Assembly: GCA_002469765.1 (NCBI GenBank)
Contig: DKNS01000173.1
Location: forward strand, 913-8,914
DNA: 8,002 nt
Origin: Flavobacteriales bacterium UBA7382
GTDB lineage: Bacteria; Bacteroidota; Bacteroidia; Flavobacteriales_D; Sanyastnellaceae
Reading direction: 5' to 3'
In this document: positions 1 through 7,121 of the stretch, piece after piece
How positions within the stretch are numbered: position 1 is the first letter of the stretch
Layout: each line of letters opens with the position of its first letter
Made by a program: the position numbers and the translations under genes
The notes under the pieces: model-generated
What the model saw: only the letters and a program-made list of their open reading frames with translations
Database searches by the model: none
What the model was told of the DNA's origin: nothing

Positions 1-2
1 TG

Positions 3-701
3 AACAGTTCAGGACTGCCTGCGCTGGACTGGATGTTGTTTCACACCAGTGCAACGGGTACGTCAGAATGGCTCAACGAGGATTCCAACGGAGCCTTGCT
101 CCACTTGAAGCGTCTGGCTTCGTTCTTGGCGGAGGAGGCTCAGGCGGTGCTTGCCTCGTGGAACACAGGATACCGAGATGAGTTTGTGGCCTCGACAGGC
201 ACCGAAGCGGGCAGCAGCATGGGAGAGCTTTTGAATGCATTCAATCGCGTGTTTGAGGGCAACATCCGGAAGCAGAAATTGGGGTTGCCCAACGGCATCA
301 TGACTTTCAGCCAAACACCGCAACCTTCTCTTGTGGAAGCGCCCTATGCTGCGACATGGAGTGTGGATTTGCTGGTTGAAGCCTTGGAAGCGTGCTCGCA
401 TGTGTACTTCGGGGACTTGGACAAGGGGTCGACGGCCAACCTGGGGTTGGACGATTACCTCAAGGCCTTGGGCAATGTGACCTTTGGCGAGGGATTGCAC
501 GAGGACATTTCATCTCAGCTGGAATCCGCCAACACTGCCCTGCTGTCTTTGGAAGATCCGTTGGCCGAGTTTGTTGTGACTCAGCAGCCCATGTCATTTG
601 AGGTGTATGCGGAACTCCAAGCCCTTGTGGTGCTTTGGAAAGTGGACATGATGTCTTCTTTGGGAGTGCTGATCACGTACCAAGACAACGACGGAGATTG
701 A
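3..701 (+). CDS. Imelysin-like (peptidase M75 family) protein, 5'-truncated by window edge
   Basis: This is the C-terminal 232 residues of an imelysin-family protein. The reading frame is open to the left edge, so the true start lies outside the window; the ATG at 33 is internal. Codons just before it give NSSGLPALDWMLF, matching the conserved imelysin stretch around 'GLPAxDxLLF'. The C-terminus (DMMSSLGVLITYQDNDGD) matches the typical Bacteroidota imelysin ending. Family members are helical periplasmic or surface lipoproteins, often iron-regulated and linked to iron uptake. Peptidase activity is doubtful for most of them. The signal peptide and the GxHxxE motif would lie upstream and cannot be checked. 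It ends 3 bases before an HTTM gene and is followed by a FecA-like receptor, which supports a role in metal uptake. Family assignment is strong; exact function is inference. Confidence 0.88.
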   Translation, partial: NSSGLPALDWMLFHTSATGTSEWLNEDSNGALLHLKRLASFLAEEAQAVLASWNTGYRDEFVASTGTEAGSSMGELLNAFNRVFEGNIRKQKLGLPNGIMTFSQTPQPSLVEAPYAATWSVDLLVEALEACSHVYFGDLDKGSTANLGLDDYLKALGNVTFGEGLHEDISSQLESANTALLSLEDPLAEFVVTQQPMSFEVYAELQALVVLWKVDMMSSLGVLITYQDNDGD

Positions 702-704
702 GCG

Positions 705-2024
705 ATGCGGTCGGTGGTGCCTTTGGTCACGCTCCGGCGTTTCTTTGCGTTGCTCGTGCTGTTCAGCACAGCCCGATTCGTGTTGAACGGATGGGTTCAA
801 ACCCAAGTGCTTGAACCAACATGGACCTTCCCTTTTGATGGGTTTGAATGGTTGCCGCGCCCCAATCGATGGGGTGCGGCTTCCTTGTTTTCAGGGATGA
901 TGTTGGGCGGGTTGTTGATGCTCCGTGAGCATTGGGCCCGAGCGGGAGCTCTTCTGGTTTTTTTGTGCTTCACCTACGTTGAATTGCTTGACAAAAGCAA
1001 TTACTTGAATCACTACTACTTTGTCTCGCTGGTGGCGTTCATGCTCATTTGGCTGCCGACCACGTTGCGGACCCCTCAAGTTCCGAGGATGGTCGTGTTT
1101 TCATTTCGGTTCATGTTGGGTTTGGTGTATGGGTACGCGGGCATAGCCAAGCTGAATGCAGATTGGATGCTGCATGCCCAGCCTCTGGCCATTTGGCTTC
1201 CTCAGCACAGCGCACTGCCCGTCTTGGGTCAGTTCTTCGCCATGCGCGAGGTGGCGTTCTTGTTCAGTTGGGCTGGGGCCGCATTCGATCTGGTGGCGCC
1301 CTTTGCGCTCTTTAGCGATCGGGTCAGGCCTTATTTCTACCCCATCTTGGTGACCTTCCACGTCCTGACGTGGGTGCTCTTCCCGATTGGGGTTTTTCCA
1401 TGGGTCATGATTGCGTGCACGACGGTGTTCTTCGCAGACTCTTGGCATGAGGCGTTGTGGTCCAAGCTGCAGAGGTGGCTGCCCACTTCCAAGGTGGTGC
1501 CCATGGATGTGCAGTGGCCCTCTTGGAAGCGCGTCGTTTTGGTGACCTTCCTGTTGATTCAAGCGGTGTTTCCATGGCGCCACTTGGCCTACAAGGGCTC
1601 GGTGTTTTGGCATGAGGCAGGATACAGATTCGGCTGGAGGGTCATGCTGATGGAGAAGGCCGGGTGGACCACGTTTTTCATCCAGAACGAGCAAGGGGAA
1701 GAGCGCGAATTTCCCACCGGCAGCTTCCTTACACCGAATCAAGACAAAATGATGTCGACCCAACCAGATTTGATGTTGCAAACGGCGAAGCACATTCGCC
1801 AGATTTGGGACGACGCTTACGGCGAGCGAGTCAAAGTGAGGGCGGAAGCTTGGGCAAGTTTGAATGGTCGGCGATCTCAGCTCATGGTTGACCCATTTGA
1901 AGATTTGGCTTCTTTGGAGAACGGGTGGGAACCGCGGACCTTTGTCCTCCCCCTGGATTCTGTCATCCGACCTCTTGAATTCGAAGCCATCAAAGATTCA
2001 TTGCGCCATGCACGCGGTTGGTAA
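705..2024 (+). CDS. HTTM / vitamin K-dependent gamma-carboxylase-like integral membrane protein
   Basis: A 439-residue polytopic membrane protein of the HTTM family, the bacterial relatives of animal gamma-glutamyl carboxylase (GGCX). About eight hydrophobic segments lie between residues 8 and 292, followed by a soluble C-terminal part of about 145 residues. Recognisable motifs are LLDKSNYLNHYYF (94-106), GIAKLNADW (146-154), FSWAGAAFDL near 187-196, and YRFGWRVMLMEKAGW (307-321). KLNADW aligns by eye with human GGCX KLDADW, which places K149 at the proposed catalytic base Lys218. H103 falls near GGCX His160. GGCX uses reduced vitamin K, oxygen and CO2 to carboxylate Glu; the substrate here is unknown. 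At 439 residues it lacks most of the long lumenal part of GGCX (758). The ATG at 705 lies 3 bases after the imelysin stop, and the 3' end overlaps the receptor gene, so it is probably in one operon. Confidence 0.88.
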   Translation: MRSVVPLVTLRRFFALLVLFSTARFVLNGWVQTQVLEPTWTFPFDGFEWLPRPNRWGAASLFSGMMLGGLLMLREHWARAGALLVFLCFTYVELLDKSNYLNHYYFVSLVAFMLIWLPTTLRTPQVPRMVVFSFRFMLGLVYGYAGIAKLNADWMLHAQPLAIWLPQHSALPVLGQFFAMREVAFLFSWAGAAFDLVAPFALFSDRVRPYFYPILVTFHVLTWVLFPIGVFPWVMIACTTVFFADSWHEALWSKLQRWLPTSKVVPMDVQWPSWKRVVLVTFLLIQAVFPWRHLAYKGSVFWHEAGYRFGWRVMLMEKAGWTTFFIQNEQGEEREFPTGSFLTPNQDKMMSTQPDLMLQTAKHIRQIWDDAYGERVKVRAEAWASLNGRRSQLMVDPFEDLASLENGWEPRTFVLPLDSVIRPLEFEAIKDSLRHARGW

Positions 2025-4476
2025 ACACACAAGCTCCGTCTTGATGCTGTGGGGAATGTGTTGTGGACACTTGGCCGCCCAAAATGTGGTGGTGCAAGAT
2101 GTGGCAGGGGAGGAATTGCCTGGTGTTTTGGTTCATTGGTCGTGTCTGGAATCGGGTGCCACAGAAGTGTTCACCACGGAGGCAGGGGGATTCCAATGGC
2201 CGGAGAGATTTTGCGATAGGGTGCAGGCTGTGCTTTCGGCGGTGGGTTTTCAGACGGACACCCTTCAGTTGCGTCGCCCCGTTCGCGACTCAGCGACGCT
2301 TGAACTGGCAATGCGCCGGCTTGTTGTGGATTTGTCTGAAGCTGAGGTGGGTGAGAAGGCAGATTCACCGCTGACGTTCATGAATGCCCTTGAAGCAGGC
2401 GGGATGTACCGTGGGGTCAAAAGTGCGGTGCTCTCTCCATCGTCGCAGCTTGTTGTGGATGGCGAAAATCAACCACGCAATGTATTCGCCGCCCTTCCTG
2501 GAGCCAACGTCTGGGAGAGCGATGCAGCTGGGCTGCAACTGGGCATAGGGGTCCGAGGCATGAGCCCCAACCGGTCCGCGCACTTGAGCATGCGTCAAAA
2601 TGGACACCCCATTGCGGCAGACCCACTGGGCTATCCGGAGGCTTATTACACCCCGCCGATGCCGTTGGTGGAGGAAGTGCAATGGGTCTCTGGGGCGTCT
2701 GCGCTTCAATACGGTTCACAGCTGGGGGGAATGCTCAACTTCAAATTGCGCCGAGGGTCTTGGTCCACCTCTCCCAAATTGAAGGCACTGACTTCTGCCA
2801 CGGTTTATGCGCCAAGGGAGGGTCAACTTCGTGGCTACTTCAGCGCATTCGCTGAGGTTCAAGGAGGAGGCAAGCGTCAGGCTTGGCTTGTGGGATGGGA
2901 CCACAAGATGGGGTCGGGATGGCGAGACAATGCCCATTTTAAAAGCGCGACTGTCACGGTGGCGTTGAGGCAGCGGACCGGCGACCAACCTAGAGGCGTT
3001 TGGCTGTTTGAAGAGAGGGTCACCTCCATGCGCCGAACCGAGCAGCAGCCAGGCGGCCTGACCGATGTCCAAATGACCTCGGATCCACGACGCAGCGACC
3101 GCGACCGCAATTGGTTTGAAGTGGATTGGAACATCGGGTCTTTGGATGTGACATGGTTGCCAGAACGTCGAGACATCGATGTCCAAGGATCGTTTCACGG
3201 ACTCTTGGCTTCACGGAAATCCCTGGGTTTTCTCGGCACCCCCAACCGCATTGACCCTGGGGAGGAGCGAGACTTGATTTGGGGTGACTTCGCGTCTTTC
3301 GGGTGGGACGTTCGCATGACCAAACGCTTCGTTCAAGATGACTCAGATCGTTTTTCAGCACTTGTGGTTGGCACCCAAGGATACGTAGGAGAAAACCAAA
3401 TGCGTCAGGGTCCTGGATTGCCAGGGACAGATGCCACTTTTGGGTTCAACAACCAAGGGCTCTTGCGTCCCGAAAGCGATTTCACGTTTCCCAATCTCCA
3501 GCGGGCGGCCTTTGTCCAAGGGATTGTTGCGCTCTCAGAGCATTTGTCCATCACCCCCGGTTTCCGGGTGGAGGAGATTTCCACCTTTTCGGAAGGGACT
3601 TACCGGGAGGTCATCTACGACGGCGCGGGCAATGTGGTGGAAGATTCGGTGTTCCAAAGCAGCAATGAGAAACGTCGGAGGGTGTTGCTCCCGGGGATTG
3701 GCGTGTCGTTGAAACGTCCAAGAGGGGAATGGTACGGCAATGCAGTCAGGAATTTCCGGGCGGTCAATTTCAGCGACATTCAAATCAACAACCTTGGGGT
3801 GGTCGTTGACCCTGACATTGGAGACGAACGAGGAGCCAACTTTGATGTGGGTTATCGCACATCAAGCGAGTCTTGGACGTTGGACGTGAGCGCATTCTTG
3901 CTGCTCTACCAAGATAGAATTGGCCTGTTGGCCACCACCATCCCCGACCCCATTTTGGTGGAAAAGCCTGTTCTTCTGCGAACCAACCTGTCAGACGCAA
4001 GAACTGCAGGTCTGGAATGTGCATGGCGCCGTTCTTGGTCTCTGACCTCGGACTCGAAGACCACGCTTGTGGGGTCGTTGTCTGCCATGCACAGCCGGTA
4101 CGCCAAAGGTCCCCTTCCGGCGATTCAGGGCAACGAAGTGGAGTTGGTCCCGATGGCCATTGTGCGACTCTCAGTGGCTCACACATCGGGCTTGTGGTCT
4201 TGGCAATGTTTGGCCCAGCATGTGGCCGATCAATTCACGGAAGCCACGAATTCAACGTACACACCCACGGCTTTGCACGGTTTGATTCCAAGGCACCAAG
4301 TGGTGGATTTGGGAATGCAGAGAAGGTGGTCGGACTCGGGTTGGTCTTTGGGGCTGAAAGTCAACAATGCTCTGAATGCCAAATATTTCACCCGAAGAGC
4401 CTTGGCGTACCCAGGACCGGGGATTTTGCCAGCCGACGGCATCAATGCGAGGCTGACCTTGCGATACTCACCGTAA
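2008..4476 (+). CDS. TonB-dependent outer-membrane receptor, FecA-like
   Basis: An 822-residue outer-membrane receptor for energised uptake of a ferric chelate or similar ligand. The frame is open from 1864, but I chose the ATG at 2008 because it gives a plausible signal peptide (MHAVGKHTSSVLMLWGMCCG, cleavage likely after HLAAQ near 25), which the longer form would bury. A carboxypeptidase-regulatory-like beta domain follows at about 27-105. The plug (about 125-250) has the FecA-type signature: RNVFAALPGANVWESD (157-172), GVRGMSPNRSAHLS (181-194), DPLGYPEAYYTPP (205-217) and ALQYGSQLGGMLNF (232-245). The beta barrel fills the rest, and the C-terminus carries the usual NALNAKYFTRRALAYPGPG motif. 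The protein ends RYSP rather than in an aromatic residue. The 17-base overlap with the HTTM gene suggests coupled translation. The ligand cannot be read from sequence; ferric dicitrate is only the name of the nearest well-known relative. Confidence 0.93.
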   Translation: MHAVGKHTSSVLMLWGMCCGHLAAQNVVVQDVAGEELPGVLVHWSCLESGATEVFTTEAGGFQWPERFCDRVQAVLSAVGFQTDTLQLRRPVRDSATLELAMRRLVVDLSEAEVGEKADSPLTFMNALEAGGMYRGVKSAVLSPSSQLVVDGENQPRNVFAALPGANVWESDAAGLQLGIGVRGMSPNRSAHLSMRQNGHPIAADPLGYPEAYYTPPMPLVEEVQWVSGASALQYGSQLGGMLNFKLRRGSWSTSPKLKALTSATVYAPREGQLRGYFSAFAEVQGGGKRQAWLVGWDHKMGSGWRDNAHFKSATVTVALRQRTGDQPRGVWLFEERVTSMRRTEQQPGGLTDVQMTSDPRRSDRDRNWFEVDWNIGSLDVTWLPERRDIDVQGSFHGLLASRKSLGFLGTPNRIDPGEERDLIWGDFASFGWDVRMTKRFVQDDSDRFSALVVGTQGYVGENQMRQGPGLPGTDATFGFNNQGLLRPESDFTFPNLQRAAFVQGIVALSEHLSITPGFRVEEISTFSEGTYREVIYDGAGNVVEDSVFQSSNEKRRRVLLPGIGVSLKRPRGEWYGNAVRNFRAVNFSDIQINNLGVVVDPDIGDERGANFDVGYRTSSESWTLDVSAFLLLYQDRIGLLATTIPDPILVEKPVLLRTNLSDARTAGLECAWRRSWSLTSDSKTTLVGSLSAMHSRYAKGPLPAIQGNEVELVPMAIVRLSVAHTSGLWSWQCLAQHVADQFTEATNSTYTPTALHGLIPRHQVVDLGMQRRWSDSGWSLGLKVNNALNAKYFTRRALAYPGPGILPADGINARLTLRYSP

Positions 4477-5664
4477 AGAACTTCGTCGCAACTGCTCCTG
4501 TTTGAGCAACTCGAGCTCACGGAGGGTTTGGCCCGCGACGGAGGTGTTTTCCTGGGCCCTTCGAATCAAGTAAGGGATGGCTTCCCGGATGGGACCGTAG
4601 GGCACGTACTTGGCCACGTTGTAGCCATGCGCAGCCAAATTGAACGTGATGGGGTCGCTCATGCCAAGCAGTTGCGCAAACGACACCCGAGGGTCTTGCG
4701 CGGCGATGCCTCTGGCGCGCATGCCTTCGCACAGCCGTAAGTTGCTGGCTTCATTGTGGCTCCCTGCGACCAAATGCACCTGGTCCAAATGGTCCAACAC
4801 CCAATCCACTGCAGCGTCGAAATCTTTGTCACTGCTGGTCTTGTCGGGTTGGATGGGCGAGGGATAACCCATGTCTTCGGCGCGTGACCGCTCTTTTTCC
4901 ATGTACGCCCCACGCACCAGCTTCACGCCAGACAAGTACCCACCTTCGGTCGAACGGGCCACCATGGTCTCCAGGAAGGCCAAGCGATCGTGACGGTACA
5001 TCTGGACGGTGTTGAAGACCACAACCTTGTCTCGGTTGTAGTCCGACATCATGTCCTCGGCGATGGCGTCGATGGCATCTTGGATCCAGCTCTCTTCGGC
5101 GTCGACCATGATTCGGCCACCGGCTTGATGCGTGGCTTCGCACAAGGTGCGAACCCGAGCCTGGACGCGTTCCCAAGCGGCGTGTTCCTCCAACGTGAGT
5201 TTCACCTCCCCGCGCAGACTTTGGCCGACTTTTTCCAGCAAGACGTTGGAAGAAAGGCCGCTCACCTTGAATACGGCGCACGCGTGGCGTGCGTCTCCAT
5301 CGGCGGCATGGATGGTTGCCAGGACTTCGCTGCAAGTGTGGTCCAAGTTGGATTCCTCAGTTTGGCCTTCAGCGCTGTAGTCCAAAATGGTCTGCACCCC
5401 GTGCTCCGCCAACTTGGCAATGGTTCCCTCTGAATCGGCGATCGATTCACCTCCGCAGAATTGGGCGTAGACCGTAGGCCGAACGGCCCAGCCCACCGGA
5501 ATACGGAGTGCCAAGGCCAGCTTCGCAAGGGCGCTTCCCATCGACACCAACCACGGCTTTCCAAGCAGTGAAAACAACGTCACCGCACGCGACAATTCGC
5601 CGTTTGTCAGGTGCTTAAATGCCTGATCGGTGTTGTTGAATTGGGGGAGGTTGGACTGGGTCAT
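4468..5664 (-). CDS. Proline dehydrogenase (monofunctional)
   Basis: A 398-residue FAD-dependent proline dehydrogenase (EC 1.5.5.2), which oxidises L-proline to 1-pyrroline-5-carboxylate and passes electrons to the quinone pool. The TIM-barrel landmarks are all visible: K133 in VFKVSGL (E. coli PutA Lys329), D188 in MVDAEES (Asp370), NTVQMYRHDRL (218-228), KLVRGAYMEKER (248-259), SHNEASN (302-308), FAQLLGMSD (329-337), KYVPYGP (352-358) and YLIRRAQEN (365-373). R368, R369 and E372 match PutA Arg555, Arg556 and Glu559, which bind the substrate. Length and N-terminus (FNNTDQAFKHLTNGEL) fit the stand-alone Bacteroidota type. No DNA-binding domain or P5C dehydrogenase domain is fused, and no P5C dehydrogenase gene is nearby. 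The 3' end overlaps the receptor gene tail to tail by 9 bases; the 5' end faces the dipeptidase gene across a 64-base spacer. Confidence 0.95.
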   Translation of the reverse strand: MTQSNLPQFNNTDQAFKHLTNGELSRAVTLFSLLGKPWLVSMGSALAKLALALRIPVGWAVRPTVYAQFCGGESIADSEGTIAKLAEHGVQTILDYSAEGQTEESNLDHTCSEVLATIHAADGDARHACAVFKVSGLSSNVLLEKVGQSLRGEVKLTLEEHAAWERVQARVRTLCEATHQAGGRIMVDAEESWIQDAIDAIAEDMMSDYNRDKVVVFNTVQMYRHDRLAFLETMVARSTEGGYLSGVKLVRGAYMEKERSRAEDMGYPSPIQPDKTSSDKDFDAAVDWVLDHLDQVHLVAGSHNEASNLRLCEGMRARGIAAQDPRVSFAQLLGMSDPITFNLAAHGYNVAKYVPYGPIREAIPYLIRRAQENTSVAGQTLRELELLKQEQLRRSSLR

Positions 5665-5728
5665 CGGGACACTTCGGTCTGCGCCTGCGAAGATAGGTGG
5701 GCGCAGACCGAGGTTGTACCTTCACAAC
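5665..5728. promoter_or_regulatory. Divergent intergenic spacer between proline dehydrogenase and M20 dipeptidase genes
   Basis: These 64 bases separate the two start codons and must hold, or lie next to, the promoters for both directions. On the - strand, TATCTTCG (top-strand 5688-5695) matches the Bacteroidota -7 consensus TAnnTTTG at five of six fixed positions and sits about 24 bases before the proline dehydrogenase start. On the + strand, TACCTTCA (5717-5724) is a weaker match, only 4 bases before the dipeptidase ATG. I find no convincing -33 TTTG at proper spacing for either. The promoter calls are therefore tentative; that this is the control region of both genes follows from the layout. 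Confidence 0.5.
5674..5711. repeat. Perfect 12-bp inverted repeat, candidate operator or stem-loop
   Basis: Arms TCGGTCTGCGCC (5674-5685) and GGCGCAGACCGA (5700-5711) are exact reverse complements around a 14-base centre (TGCGAAGATAGGTG). The repeat fills more than half of the divergent spacer, and the best promoter-like element, on the - strand, lies in its centre. It lies ahead of both genes and has no T-tract, so it is not a normal terminator. It could be an operator for a dimeric regulator or an mRNA hairpin in a leader. Confidence 0.75.
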
Positions 5729-7114
5729 ATGGACGTGAAAGAATACATGAACACGCACCGCGAAAGGATGCTGGAGGAGTTGTTGGAGTTGTTGCGCATC
5801 CCGAGTATTTCGGCCGATCCGGCCAATTCGGAGCACACCTTGAAGTGCGCGGAGGTCGTGGCCGACCACCTGAGAAAAGCGGGTGCAGACAACGTAGATG
5901 TGGTGGCCACCCAGGGCTACCCTGTGGTGTATGGCGAGAAGTTGGTGGACCCTTCCAAGCCGACGGTGTTGGTGTACGGCCACTACGATGTGCAGCCCGC
6001 TGACCCGATCGACCTGTGGGACAGCCCGGCGTTTGAGCCTGTGATCAAGAAAACCGAATTGCACCCAGAAGGCGCCATTTTCGCCCGTGGTGCGTGCGAC
6101 GACAAAGGACAGTTTTTCATGCATGTCAAGGCTTTCGAAGCCATGGTGGCGACCGACCAAGTTCCTTGCAACATCAAGTTCATGATCGAAGGAGAGGAGG
6201 AAGTGGGCTCAGTCCACTTGGAAGATTTCCTTCGCGAAAACAAGGAACGCTTGGCCGCCGATGTGGTGTTGGTAAGCGACACCGGCATCATCGCAAACGA
6301 CGTGCCTTCCATCACCACTGGGCTCCGTGGACTGAGCTACGTGGAAGTTGAAGTCACAGGTCCCAACAGGGACTTGCACAGCGGACTCTACGGCGGCGCA
6401 GCGCCCAACCCAATCAACATTCTGTGCGAGATGATCGCGTCGCTGAAGAACGAGCACCAGCACATCATGGTTGAAGGGTTCTACGACGACGTGGAGGAGT
6501 TGAGTGACGCGGAGCGCAAAGCCATGGCCGAGGCACCATTCAGCGAGGATGCGTACAAGAAGAGCATTGACATTGGCGCGGTGGAAGGTGAAAGGGGCTT
6601 CAGCGCCCCGGAGCGAATGAGCATCCGGCCGACTTTGGATGTGAACGGCATTTGGGGAGGGTACATGGGCGAAGGCGCCAAGACGGTCATTGCCTCCAAG
6701 GCTTACGCCAAAATTTCCATGCGCTTGGTGCCCCACCAAGACCCCGACGACATCACGGCCAAATTCGAGGCCCACTTCAACAAGATTGCCCCAGAAAGCG
6801 TGAAGCTCAAGGTCACCGCCATGCACGGGGGTCAACCTGCTGTGACGCCGACCGACAGCGCCGCGTACAAATCGGCCTCCGCGGCCATGGCGCACACCTA
6901 CGGCAAGGCGCCCGTGCCCGTGCGAAGCGGCGGATCCATCCCCATTGTGGCCAGTTTCGAGCAAATCTTGGGGTTGAAGACCGTGTTGATGGGTTTTGGT
7001 TTGGACTCCGACGCCATCCACAGCCCCAACGAGCACTACGGCCTTTTCAATTACTTCAAGGGCATCGAAACCATCCCCCATTTCCATGCAGAATTCGCCA
7101 AGCGTCATTCGTAA
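5729..7114 (+). CDS. M20 family metallodipeptidase (CNDP/carnosinase-like)
   Basis: A 461-residue cytosolic di-zinc (or di-manganese) peptidase of family M20 that hydrolyses dipeptides. I chose the ATG at 5729: it gives the usual family start (MDVKEYMNTHRERMLEELLE) and length, whereas the frame's first ATG at 5630 lies inside the opposing proline dehydrogenase gene and adds 33 unrelated residues. Visible active-site residues are H85 and catalytic D87 (GHYDVQP), D124 (GACDDKGQ), general base E157 and ligand E158 (EGEEEVGS), D184 (SDT) and H431 (AIHSPNEH). H217 in DLHSG lies in the lid/dimerisation domain and completes the partner site in carnosinase-type dimers. There is no signal peptide. It heads a likely three-gene operon, followed by the lipoprotein gene 7 bases later. 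Exact dipeptide specificity cannot be told. Confidence 0.93.
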   Translation: MDVKEYMNTHRERMLEELLELLRIPSISADPANSEHTLKCAEVVADHLRKAGADNVDVVATQGYPVVYGEKLVDPSKPTVLVYGHYDVQPADPIDLWDSPAFEPVIKKTELHPEGAIFARGACDDKGQFFMHVKAFEAMVATDQVPCNIKFMIEGEEEVGSVHLEDFLRENKERLAADVVLVSDTGIIANDVPSITTGLRGLSYVEVEVTGPNRDLHSGLYGGAAPNPINILCEMIASLKNEHQHIMVEGFYDDVEELSDAERKAMAEAPFSEDAYKKSIDIGAVEGERGFSAPERMSIRPTLDVNGIWGGYMGEGAKTVIASKAYAKISMRLVPHQDPDDITAKFEAHFNKIAPESVKLKVTAMHGGQPAVTPTDSAAYKSASAAMAHTYGKAPVPVRSGGSIPIVASFEQILGLKTVLMGFGLDSDAIHSPNEHYGLFNYFKGIETIPHFHAEFAKRHS

Positions 7115-7121
7115 TTCGTGG

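Noticed and set aside
1101..1793. 230-codon open frame on the - strand
   Set aside because: It is antisense to the HTTM gene; its His-, Pro- and Gln-rich low-complexity product matches no family.
1864..2007. 48-residue N-terminal extension of the TonB-dependent receptor
   Set aside because: It overlaps the HTTM gene in another frame, has no family similarity, and would bury the signal peptide that starts at 2008.
2044..2100. Receptor as a lipoprotein because of the Cys-Cys pair in its signal peptide
   Set aside because: The residues before the cysteines (LWGM) do not form a lipobox, and a signal peptidase I site at HLAAQ fits a barrel receptor better.
4017..4505. 162-codon + strand frame across the receptor 3' end
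   Set aside because: It is a frame shadow of the receptor gene, with no recognisable domain and no start context of its own.
4493..4508. Short hairpin TGCTC / GAGCA as a terminator
   Set aside because: The stem is only 5 bp, lies inside the proline dehydrogenase coding region and has no T-tract.
5630..5728. 33-residue N-terminal extension of the M20 dipeptidase
   Set aside because: It runs into the opposing proline dehydrogenase gene and the inverted repeat; the family start fits the ATG at 5729.
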